Virus record (IMG/VR): IMGVR_UViG_3300021959_000301
Span: 1 to 27,825 of that record
Source of the DNA: a virus
Strand: one strand, 5' to 3'
Length of the DNA stretch: 27,825 nucleotides
Position 1 is the first letter of the stretch; every line of letters starts with the position of its first letter. Shown piece after piece: positions 5,669 to 12,430 of the stretch. A model generated the notes under the pieces. It had not been told where the DNA came from. It made no database searches and saw only the letters and a list, made by a program, of their open reading frames with translations. The position numbers and the translations under genes are program-made.

Positions 5669-6869
5669 AACACTGATGGACAAGGAGTTCTATGATAATA
5701 ACAAAGGCATCCGTACTCCTGATGAGTTGTTCACTAAAGATGTACGTATCATTAAGCGTACACTAGACTACGCTATGCAAACATATGAGCAGGACTTATC
5801 ACCAGCAGAACTAGAGTCACTGTTCTTTACACGTAATACCCTGACCACAGCTAACAAGGAAGCATACAAGGATCTATTCAGAAAGATATACAAAGAGAAA
5901 CCTATGTCTGACTCTATTGCCCAAGAAGTTTTAGGTAAACTGTTTCAGCAGGTAGTAGGTGAGAAGATAGCTAACATAGGGTTCAAGTATGTCAATGGTT
6001 TAGAGAGTACACTAGAGCCTATACGTAAGCTTATCTCTGACTATCAGGATGACTTCATGCCTAACTTAAAGGTAGACTGGGGTGATATAACTATTGATAC
6101 ACTACTACAGAAGTCTGACATCCAGGCCAAGTGGCAGTTTAATATTCCTACACTACAGAGAAAGGTAGAGGGTGTGTCAGGTGGTCACTTGGTACTAATT
6201 GGTGCTAGACCTAACACAGGTAAGACATCCTTCCATGCCTCTATCATTGCCTCTGAGGGTGGCTTTGCTAGGCAGGGTGCTAAGTGTATCGTGCTGTGCA
6301 ATGAAGAATCATATGATCGTGTTGGTGCTAGGTATCTGAGTGCTGCATCTAACATGTCTATGGAAGAAGTCAAAGGTAACTATGCCCTAGCTGCATCACG
6401 CTACAAGCCAGTGTATGACAACATCAAGATCAAGGACAGCACAGGTAAAGATATGAATTGGGTAGAGGCTCTAGTCAAAGCTTATAAGCCTGACATATTG
6501 GTGCTCGATATGGGTGATAAGTTCGCCAGTAAGGGTAGCTCTGAGTCACACGTTTATCTAAAGGAAGCAGCGATACATGCACGTAACATAGCCAAGCAGT
6601 ATGACTGTGCTATCTTGTGGATGTCACAACTGTCTGCTGATGCAGAAGGTAAAGTGTTTGTAGATCAATCAATGATGGAAGGTAGTAAGACAGGCAAGGC
6701 AGCAGAGAGTGACCTGATGCTGTTGCTTTCTAAGAACCCACAGGTAGAAGGACAAGAGGAGCAAGACACACAGAGACACATTAACGTAGCTAAGAATAAA
6801 CTTAAGGGTGGCTGGCATGGTGTTATACACTGTGAGTTAGATGGTTCTAGATCAAGGTACACAGTATGA
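5649..6869 (+). CDS. Replicative DNA helicase, DnaB/RecA-like core
   Basis: A 406-residue RecA-fold ATPase that would unwind DNA at the phage fork. Residues 1-170 form an N-terminal region without clear similarity to the DnaB N-domain. The core starts at the LQRKVEGVSGGHLVLIGARP region, with Walker A GARPNTGKTS (Lys192, Thr193). CNEES follows (H1a-like glutamate), then Walker B ILVLDMGDK (Asp287), WMSQLSADAEGK (motif H3 with a sensor Gln) and GSKTGKAAESD near the end. This order matches DnaB/gp4-type helicases. The start is ATG 5649, preceded by GAGAGGATGATAG. The stop overlaps the polymerase start (ATGA). Primase is encoded separately upstream. Confidence 0.9.
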   Translation: MELALIRTLMDKEFYDNNKGIRTPDELFTKDVRIIKRTLDYAMQTYEQDLSPAELESLFFTRNTLTTANKEAYKDLFRKIYKEKPMSDSIAQEVLGKLFQQVVGEKIANIGFKYVNGLESTLEPIRKLISDYQDDFMPNLKVDWGDITIDTLLQKSDIQAKWQFNIPTLQRKVEGVSGGHLVLIGARPNTGKTSFHASIIASEGGFARQGAKCIVLCNEESYDRVGARYLSAASNMSMEEVKGNYALAASRYKPVYDNIKIKDSTGKDMNWVEALVKAYKPDILVLDMGDKFASKGSSESHVYLKEAAIHARNIAKQYDCAILWMSQLSADAEGKVFVDQSMMEGSKTGKAAESDLMLLLSKNPQVEGQEEQDTQRHINVAKNKLKGGWHGVIHCELDGSRSRYTV

Positions 6870-8911
6870 GAAGAGTTCTAGATGTAGAAAACTCTATCAC
6901 CTTACGTGATGGTAAGATACACAACGATCCCTTTGAGGCCAGCAATACACTGACTCAGGTGGGTGTACTGTGCTTGGATACTGATGACAAGAAGTTGTTA
7001 TGCTTTGACCATGCAGAGGCTAAGGATATAGATGGTACTAATAAGTGTACACTACAGAGGATCTTAGATAGTACAACTCTGTTGATTATGCACAATGCAC
7101 AGTATGATCTTACTTGGCTATGGGCTAATGACTTCAAGTATGATGGTGACATTTATGACACTATGCTGTCTGAGTATCTATTGTTACGTGGACAGAAGGA
7201 CTTACTTAGCTTAGAGCAGTGCGCCCAGCGCAGACAGTTAGAGTACCAGAAGGATGATACATTAAAACAATATTATAAAAAAGGATACAACACAAATGAG
7301 ATACCTTTGGATGAGCTTAGTCATTATCTTGAGTATGACTTACGCACTACTGGCGAGTTGTACAAAGCCCTTGAAGCAGACTATCAAACCCCTGCCAGCG
7401 CCTCCCTACATAACGTCAGAGACATTACCTTCCGCACCTGCAAGTGTCTCGCCAGAATGTACATGCGTGGTTTCAGGGTGGATAGAACCGCCCTTGAACA
7501 CGTCAGAGATGAGTTCCAGCGAGAGCACAATGACATTACAGTACGATTGCAACGACAAGTGCGAACACTCATGGGAGACACACCCGTAAACCTTAACAGC
7601 CCAGAGCAACTATCACAGGTTATCTTTAGTAGAGAGATACACAACAAGAAAGAATGGGCAGATCTATTTGAGTTTGCTAAGACACCTCAAGACTTTAAGT
7701 CTGTTGTAGAGAGTAACAGTAAGCTAATACTTAAGACGTTTGCTGTCACTTGCCCTGAGTGTAAAGGTAGAGGACATACATATAAAACAAAGAAGGATGG
7801 TACAGCATACAAGAAACCTAACAAGTGCACAGCATGTAACGCCAGAGGCTACCAACTAAAAGAGTTACGTGAGGTTGCAGGTCTACAGTTCAGAGCACCA
7901 AGTAAGAAGTGGGTCAGTGCTAATGGTTTTAGTACAGGTAAAGATAAGCTGGGTGTTCTTATAGCTAATGCAAAAACAAAAGGTATGAAAGATGCAGAAC
8001 AATTCCTTACAGATGTTAAAAGGCTTAGTGCTATTAGTAGTTATCTCTCTAGTTTTGTGGATGGTATTTCCACCTACACTAAACCAGATGGTCTACTCCA
8101 CGTTGGACTTACCCAACACATCACAGCAACAGGACGATTCAGTGGACGTAAACCCAACATGCAAAACATGCCAAGAGGGGGAACCTTCCCTGTAAAACGT
8201 GTGTTCATATCTAGATGGGAAGGTGGTCACATTATGGAAGCTGACTTTGCCCAGCTTGAGTTCAGGGCCGCAGCGTTCTTATCACAAGACCCTGTAGCTA
8301 TACAAGAGATTGACACAGGTTTTGATGTACATGCCTACACTGCTAAGGTTATCACTGATGCAGGTCAGCCTACTGCCAGGCAAGCGGCAAAGGAACATAC
8401 TTTTGCTCCCCTCTTTGGAGCTACTGGATATGGTAGATCTATGGCAGAGGCAGCATACTATGAGCACTTCAATAAGAAGTATGAGGGTATAGCTGCATGG
8501 CATAAGAACCTAGCTAACGAGGCGCTTAGGTTCAACAAGATAACAAACGTTAGTGGCAGACAGTATGCCTTTCCTAATGTAGTACGTAAGCCTAATGGTG
8601 GTGTGTCTCACTTCACTATGATAAAGAACTATCCAGTGCAGGGCTTTGCAACAGGTGATGTTGTTCCCCTTGTACTTATTGAACTAGAGGCTAGGCTTGA
8701 GAAGCTACAGTCTTGTATTGTAAACAGTGTGCATGATTCTATGGTAGTAGATGTACACCCAGATGAAAAGGAGTATGTACTGGCAACAATAGATTCACTG
8801 AATGAAGATCTAAATCAGTTAGTAGAAGAAGCATATGATGTACAAATGAATGTGCCTCTACTATTAGAAGCTAAGATAGGTAAGAATTGGCTTGACATCA
8901 AAGACGTTTAA
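6866..8911 (+). CDS. polA: Family-A DNA polymerase with 3'-5' exonuclease and DnaJ-type zinc finger
   Basis: A 681-residue replicative polymerase. The exonuclease domain has Asp6/Glu8 (VLDVEN, Exo I), HNAQYDL (Exo II) and YLEYDLRTT (Exo III), so proofreading residues are present. In the polymerase domain, motif A is ADFAQLEFR (Asp460), motif B runs from Arg505 through Lys509 and Phe513 to Gly-Tyr-Gly, and motif C is VHDSM (Asp624). Between them, residues 296-324 carry CPECKGRG and CTACNARG, two CxxCxGxG-like modules of a DnaJ zinc finger. I recall this insertion from SAR116 phage HMO-2011 and its relatives. The position equivalent to E. coli Phe762 is Phe513. The 3' end contains the -35 box of a promoter (8892). 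The start overlaps the helicase stop. Confidence 0.95.
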   Translation: MRRVLDVENSITLRDGKIHNDPFEASNTLTQVGVLCLDTDDKKLLCFDHAEAKDIDGTNKCTLQRILDSTTLLIMHNAQYDLTWLWANDFKYDGDIYDTMLSEYLLLRGQKDLLSLEQCAQRRQLEYQKDDTLKQYYKKGYNTNEIPLDELSHYLEYDLRTTGELYKALEADYQTPASASLHNVRDITFRTCKCLARMYMRGFRVDRTALEHVRDEFQREHNDITVRLQRQVRTLMGDTPVNLNSPEQLSQVIFSREIHNKKEWADLFEFAKTPQDFKSVVESNSKLILKTFAVTCPECKGRGHTYKTKKDGTAYKKPNKCTACNARGYQLKELREVAGLQFRAPSKKWVSANGFSTGKDKLGVLIANAKTKGMKDAEQFLTDVKRLSAISSYLSSFVDGISTYTKPDGLLHVGLTQHITATGRFSGRKPNMQNMPRGGTFPVKRVFISRWEGGHIMEADFAQLEFRAAAFLSQDPVAIQEIDTGFDVHAYTAKVITDAGQPTARQAAKEHTFAPLFGATGYGRSMAEAAYYEHFNKKYEGIAAWHKNLANEALRFNKITNVSGRQYAFPNVVRKPNGGVSHFTMIKNYPVQGFATGDVVPLVLIELEARLEKLQSCIVNSVHDSMVVDVHPDEKEYVLATIDSLNEDLNQLVEEAYDVQMNVPLLLEAKIGKNWLDIKDV

Positions 8912-8920
8912 TGGTATAAC
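8892..8920 (+). promoter_or_regulatory. Near-consensus sigma70 promoter with extended -10
   Basis: TTGACA at 8892-8897 and TATAAC at 8915-8920 are separated by exactly 17 bases, and TG-G directly precedes the -10 box (extended -10). The -35 box lies in the last codons of polA. The -10 lies in the only sizeable gap of this arm (8912-8952), followed by a GAAAGGA ribosome-binding site for the next gene. A transcription start near 8927 is inferred. It would drive the recombination and nucleotide-metabolism genes downstream using host RNA polymerase. Confidence 0.6.
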
Positions 8921-8952
8921 TTAGTCTCTTTAACGTTGAAAGGAATAACAAC

Positions 8953-9807
8953 ATGAGCAACTTAGCACCACTACATGTGGACAACATGAACCTAGCAGAT
9001 GCAATGGGCTTCTCTGCTAGTACATCTAGTAGTAATACACAGTCAAGTCTGTACCGTATTACAACAACAGTAATACAAGAGGTCAGCCCAGAGACTAACA
9101 AGATTGTATCATCTCCTGTGTTTAAGATTAAGAAGGGTGTGGATGAAGAGTTCTTAGCACGAGAGGTAGAGGTACGTCTGTTTGCTGAGCGTCAGCGTTG
9201 GCAGCGTTGGGATAGTGAGAACAACACATTCCAAAAAACTGTCATGTCTACTAATCTAAATGGAGATCTAAAAGATACCTTAGGTACGTTTAACCTTGGG
9301 CGTCCTACAGGATACGTCAAAGACTTTAATGCACTGCCTCAAGACATGAAGGATCTTATGCGTAGTGTCAATCGTGTAAAGGTGATGATGGGTATGGCTC
9401 GTGTCATTGATCCATTCACAGAAGATGGTGGACCTATCACAGATAACTATGCAGAAGAGATCCCTTTTGTATCTGACATCAAGAACCGTGACAGCTTGAA
9501 GTCTATTGATGGTGTAGTAGGTAAGCTAATGAGTAAGCGTATCTCACCAGTAGAGCACACTGTTGCATTGTTAGGTGACGTACAAGCTATGCCTACGGGT
9601 GTTAAGTATGCAACAATCAAGGCATCGATGGGTCAGCGTGTTGGTTTCTCTGATGGTGACAATGATGTACTGGCTGACTTCCTAGACTACGTAGAGAAAA
9701 ACAATGAGTACATCTTAACTAGGTGGGAAGAAAACCACACTGCTAAGCTAAGCTCTGAGGATGCAGCTATTGTATCTAACATCGTAGACCTAGAGGACTT
9801 TGAGTAA
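8953..9807 (+). CDS. Hypothetical protein, possible ssDNA-binding protein by position
   Basis: A 284-residue soluble protein with no motif I can name. The N-terminus is Ser/Thr-rich (FSASTSSSNTQSS), followed by a region with strand-like segments (SLYRITTTVIQEVSPETNKI) and a Trp/Arg patch (RQRWQRWDSENN). The C-terminus is acidic (SNIVDLEDFE), like the protein-interaction tails of phage ssDNA-binding proteins such as T7 gp2.5. It sits between the polymerase and a recombination nuclease, the usual position for such a protein, and is the first gene behind the 8892 promoter. The ssDNA-binding role is inference from position and tail only. ATG 8953 has a GAAAGGA ribosome-binding site. Confidence 0.85.
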   Translation: MSNLAPLHVDNMNLADAMGFSASTSSSNTQSSLYRITTTVIQEVSPETNKIVSSPVFKIKKGVDEEFLAREVEVRLFAERQRWQRWDSENNTFQKTVMSTNLNGDLKDTLGTFNLGRPTGYVKDFNALPQDMKDLMRSVNRVKVMMGMARVIDPFTEDGGPITDNYAEEIPFVSDIKNRDSLKSIDGVVGKLMSKRISPVEHTVALLGDVQAMPTGVKYATIKASMGQRVGFSDGDNDVLADFLDYVEKNNEYILTRWEENHTAKLSSEDAAIVSNIVDLEDFE

Positions 9808-10664
9808 TGCAGCACCCTGCAGAACTAGCAGTGCATTCCTATCTAAGGAAGTCTATCAGTGATGAGGCAAGTATGTCTCAGGAAGTTATTGATAAGGTAG
9901 CTGAAGATATTAAGGATGCACTGCATAAGCAGTTCAACTCTGAGAAGAGAGTATTTAAAAAGAGGATGTCCAACATTGGGCGTCCTAAGTGTCAGCTTTG
10001 GTTTGATAAGAATAAGCCTGAGGGTGCAGAACCTTTGCCTGTATCATTCAAGATCAACATGGTCATTGGTGATATAGTTGAGGCTGTATTCAAAGGACTA
10101 CTCAGAGCATCAGGTACATCATTTGATGACAACGATAAGGTAACACTAAAGTTATCTAATGGTGGTGAGGTTAGTGGTGAGTATGACATGGTACTAGACG
10201 GTAAAGTAGATGACGTTAAGTCTGCTTCACCGTGGTCATTCACTAATAAGTTTGAAGACTTCCATACACTAAACAAGGGTGATACATTTGGTTATGTGTC
10301 ACAGCTTGTAGGCTACGCTACTGCTGCAGGTAAAGAAGTAGGTGGCTGGTGGGTAGTCAACAAAGCTAATGGTGAGTTCAAGTACGTGTCAGCCTCTGAG
10401 GTAAACAAAGAAGAAGTACTACAAAAGATAGAGGATACCTATGATTACCTAGACAATGATAAACCCTTTGAGCGTTGCTTTGAGCCTGAGCCAGAAACAT
10501 ATCGTGGTAAGGCTAGTGGCAACTACAAGCTAAGTAAAACGTGTGGCTTCTGTGCACACAGGCACAAGTGTTGGCCCACACTAAGAGCATTACCTTCTCA
10601 GGTATACAATGGAAAGAAAACACCACCAACAGTAGAATATGTCAGCTTATGGAGTGATAGATAA
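9807..10664 (+). CDS. Cas4/RecB-like PD-(D/E)XK nuclease with Fe-S cysteines
   Basis: A 285-residue nuclease of the PD-(D/E)XK superfamily. The core is GEYDMVLDGKVDDVKSAS, with Asp127 and the Asp136-Val-Lys138 metal-binding pair, followed by a helix with GYVSQLVGYATAAG that matches the QxxxY motif of Cas4/RecB/AddB nucleases. One N-terminal cysteine (Cys62, RPKCQLWF) and three C-terminal cysteines (Cys246, Cys249, Cys255; CGFCAHRHKC) give the four-cysteine pattern of a 4Fe-4S cluster in that family. Such nucleases resect DNA ends. With the polymerase, helicase and gp3-like endonuclease it would act in phage recombination or host DNA breakdown. No cas1 or cas2 is nearby, so a CRISPR role is not supported. 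The start overlaps the previous stop (TAATG). Confidence 0.88.
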   Translation: MQHPAELAVHSYLRKSISDEASMSQEVIDKVAEDIKDALHKQFNSEKRVFKKRMSNIGRPKCQLWFDKNKPEGAEPLPVSFKINMVIGDIVEAVFKGLLRASGTSFDDNDKVTLKLSNGGEVSGEYDMVLDGKVDDVKSASPWSFTNKFEDFHTLNKGDTFGYVSQLVGYATAAGKEVGGWWVVNKANGEFKYVSASEVNKEEVLQKIEDTYDYLDNDKPFERCFEPEPETYRGKASGNYKLSKTCGFCAHRHKCWPTLRALPSQVYNGKKTPPTVEYVSLWSDR

Positions 10665-10882
10665 TGACAAAAGTAACTATTGATGAAGTAGAATATGAGA
10701 CAGAAGATTTCTCAGAAGATCAACAGGCTCTAATCAATGAGCTACAATACAACTCAACTGTACAAACGCAGTTGAACTATGAGTTAGCCAGTGTTCGCAC
10801 TGTAAGTAACATCTTAGCCAATCGTTTAAAGGCATCACTTAATCCAGATGAAGAAGTAGATGACAACGAAGAGGCGGCATAG
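10664..10882 (+). CDS. Small conserved phage protein, DUF6447-like, 72 aa
   Basis: A 72-residue acidic protein. The N-terminal strand pair VTIDEVEYETEDFSEDQQAL is followed by a helix (LINELQYNSTVQTQLNYELA) with coiled-coil character and a very acidic tail (NPDEEVDDNEEAA). The order V-T-I-D-x-x-x-Y, then a short acidic turn, then a helix with QLNYELA, resembles the DUF6447 family as I remember it; function is unknown. The start overlaps the nuclease stop (TAATG), and its own 3' end overlaps the endonuclease gene by 23 bases. Confidence 0.75.
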   Translation: MTKVTIDEVEYETEDFSEDQQALINELQYNSTVQTQLNYELASVRTVSNILANRLKASLNPDEEVDDNEEAA

Positions 10883-11303
10883 CTCTAGACGGTATCGCAG
10901 TGGCTTAGAGAAGACTACCGCTGCGTACCTAAAAGACAATCAAGATAAAGTCAGGTATGAAGTCTTAAAGATAGAGTGGGAAGACCTACGCTACAGGACA
11001 TACACACCTGACTTTGTTTTGGATAATGGTATTATCATAGAGACTAAGGGTATATTTGATAGTGAAGATAGAAGAAAGCACCTAGCAGTACGAGAGCAAC
11101 ACCCAGAGTTAGATATAAGGTTTGTATTTAGTAATGCTAAAGCAAAGCTATACAAGGGTGCTAAGAGTAGGTACTGTGATTGGTGTGATAAGTCAGAGTT
11201 TATGTGGGCGCATCGTGTCATACCAGAATCCTGGCTTAAAGAAAAAGGAAAAGTTTTAACTTTAAAACGCATCCCTTTCAAGGGAGACAAAAGGATAGAG
11301 TAA
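10860..11303 (+). CDS. T7 gp3-like endonuclease I (Holliday-junction resolvase)
   Basis: A 147-residue protein matching phage T7 endonuclease I, which cuts four-way junctions and branched DNA and helps break down host DNA. The PD-(D/E)XK residues are Glu17 (RSGLEKTTAAYL), Asp51 (YTPDFVLDNG), Glu61 and Lys63 (IIIETKG). Their spacing is almost identical to T7 Glu20/Asp55/Glu65/Lys67. A C-terminal CDWCDK pair is present (CDWC), with a closing basic region. The length is close to T7 gp3. The start is ATG 10860 inside the preceding gene, indicating tight coupling. Together with the Cas4-like nuclease it completes a branched-DNA processing set. Confidence 0.92.
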   Translation: MTTKRRHSSRRYRSGLEKTTAAYLKDNQDKVRYEVLKIEWEDLRYRTYTPDFVLDNGIIIETKGIFDSEDRRKHLAVREQHPELDIRFVFSNAKAKLYKGAKSRYCDWCDKSEFMWAHRVIPESWLKEKGKVLTLKRIPFKGDKRIE

Positions 11304-11647
11304 TGTCTTACACATTAAAAGATGATGAAGTAGCTATACTACTAAGACCTGTAGAGTTTGACGAGTATGGTGAGTGGTCAGGTGAACTTTCTACAGCTTT
11401 ATCAGTAGGCCCAACTAATAGATCTAATGAGGAAACAATAGCGTACCTTGTACATCTGGCTACTCTTATGGGAACATTCTTAGAGATGGCACAAACGGAT
11501 GAAGACTTATATGATTTAGTAGAAGAAAAACGAAATGAATTAATAGGGGTTGACAATGACAGAACAACAGAGTATGAAGAAGTAGAGGGTACGAATGGTA
11601 AAGTTGTACGCTTAACTAGATTTACTAAAACACAGGGTAACGCATGA
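11303..11647 (+). CDS. Conserved hypothetical phage protein, 114 aa
   Basis: A 114-residue acidic protein. The N-terminus AILLRPVEFDEYGEWSGELS (strand, acidic turn, strand) is followed by two helices (IAYLVHLATLMGTFLEMAQ). I recall similar 'I-x-x-R-P-...-G-x-W-(S/T)-G-E' proteins with a following LxHLxxLM helix from marine T7-like phages, with no assigned function. The start overlaps the endonuclease stop (TAATG) and the stop overlaps the next start by 4 bases. Confidence 0.78.
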   Translation: MSYTLKDDEVAILLRPVEFDEYGEWSGELSTALSVGPTNRSNEETIAYLVHLATLMGTFLEMAQTDEDLYDLVEEKRNELIGVDNDRTTEYEEVEGTNGKVVRLTRFTKTQGNA

Positions 11648-11880
11648 GTAACACACATGATGCAGTAAACAATCCAGTACACTACAATCACGCTGGTATT
11701 GAATGCATTGATGCAATAGAAGCTATGACTGAGAACATGTCTGGATCTATAGCACCACATGCAGCTAACGTACTAAAGTATATGTGGAGATGCGAGTATA
11801 AGAATGGTTTAGAAGATATAGACAAAGCAATATGGTATTTACAGAGGATGAGAAAACGGTGGACGGACACACACAAATGA
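11644..11880 (+). CDS. DUF3310 family protein, 78 aa
   Basis: A 78-residue protein with the DUF3310 signature: NPVHYNHAGIECIDAIEA at the start, then a helix with NVLKYMWRCEYKNG and LEDIDKAIWYLQRM at the end. The order NPxHY, GIExID, NVxKYxxR, KNGxEDxxKAxWYL is characteristic. Phage members are sometimes labelled nucleotide kinase, but I know of no solid biochemical support for that. Its position next to mazG and nrdJ fits a nucleotide-linked role. The start overlaps the preceding stop (ATGA) and its own stop overlaps the next start in the same way. Confidence 0.9.
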   Translation: MSNTHDAVNNPVHYNHAGIECIDAIEAMTENMSGSIAPHAANVLKYMWRCEYKNGLEDIDKAIWYLQRMRKRWTDTHK

Positions 11881-12047
11881 GAAAGTTTAGTGTAACATTT
11901 GTTCTAAAGGTAGATGATGATAACAATATATTCTCAGCTTTAGAAGAGGCTCACGTAGATGATATATATGATCTTATTCGTAATACATTCTACGATATAG
12001 ATGATGTAGAGGTAGACAACTTAAATATTAAGGAGAGAGTGTGTTGA
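11877..12047 (+). CDS. Small acidic hypothetical protein, 56 aa
   Basis: The longest frame begins at 11832, but ATG 11877 is chosen because it overlaps the DUF3310 stop as ATGA and avoids a 49-base overlap. The product, 56 residues starting MRKFSVTFVLKVDDDNN, is strongly acidic, with two strand-like segments around a helix (ALEEAHVDDIYDLIRNTF). This is a possible ferredoxin-like beta-alpha-beta unit. I do not recognise a family. Its end overlaps mazG by 7 bases. Confidence 0.72.
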   Translation: MRKFSVTFVLKVDDDNNIFSALEEAHVDDIYDLIRNTFYDIDDVEVDNLNIKERVC

Positions 12048-12430
12048 TTAATGAAACTGATTTAAAAGCGTTTGGTTACTTTGATATGTTTCAAAATAGT
12101 CCAGTGTATGAGAATGACCCTATCAGGTTCTACTCTCAGTTTGTAGAGGATAAAGTATTTACCAAGGGCCGTGAACGTTTAGTAGAGAATACTCTTGGTT
12201 TAGTAGGAGAAGCAGGGGAAGTATCTGAGAAAGTAAAGAAACTATTTCGTGATAAGAATAAGTTCTCAGATGAAGAAGTACTAAAAGAATTAGGTGATGT
12301 ATTGTTTTATGCTACAGCTTTAGCTAACATCTTTGGTGGTAACTTAAAGACCATCATGGAAATGAACATGAAGAAGCTAGATGATAGAGAGCAGCGTGGA
12401 GTTCTACATGGATCAGGAGACAACAGATAA
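12041..12430 (+). CDS. mazG: MazG-like nucleotide pyrophosphohydrolase
   Basis: A 129-residue all-alpha NTP pyrophosphohydrolase. The metal-binding core is the pair LVGEAGEVSEKVKK (E-x-x-E) and LKELGDVLFYATAL (E-x-x-D), which is the MazG signature. A C-terminal helix holds NMKKLDDREQRGVLHGSGD, a K-L-x-x-R-x-x-R-G ending common to phage MazG proteins. The enzyme hydrolyses (d)NTPs to NMP and pyrophosphate. Proposed phage roles are removing non-canonical nucleotides or lowering host ppGpp; both are from general knowledge and not shown here. The start is GTG 12041 with AGGAG 5 bases upstream; TTG 12044 is the alternative. It overlaps nrdJ by one base. Confidence 0.9.
   Translation: MLINETDLKAFGYFDMFQNSPVYENDPIRFYSQFVEDKVFTKGRERLVENTLGLVGEAGEVSEKVKKLFRDKNKFSDEEVLKELGDVLFYATALANIFGGNLKTIMEMNMKKLDDREQRGVLHGSGDNR

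Noticed and set aside
7296-7589. 97-codon plus-strand frame inside polA
   Set aside because: It is out of frame within a gene whose motifs continue across the region; no start site support.
9807-10664. CRISPR adaptation module because of the Cas4-like nuclease
   Set aside because: No cas1, cas2, leader or repeat array is present; Cas4-like nucleases are frequent in phages on their own.
11550-11578. TTGACA with TATGAA at 17 bases inside the 114-aa gene
   Set aside because: The -10 match is poor and there is no gap or other support; kept out of the feature list.
11308-11760. 150-codon minus-strand frame across the 114-aa and DUF3310 genes
   Set aside because: It lies opposite two well-supported genes, has low-complexity Ser/Val content and no operon context.
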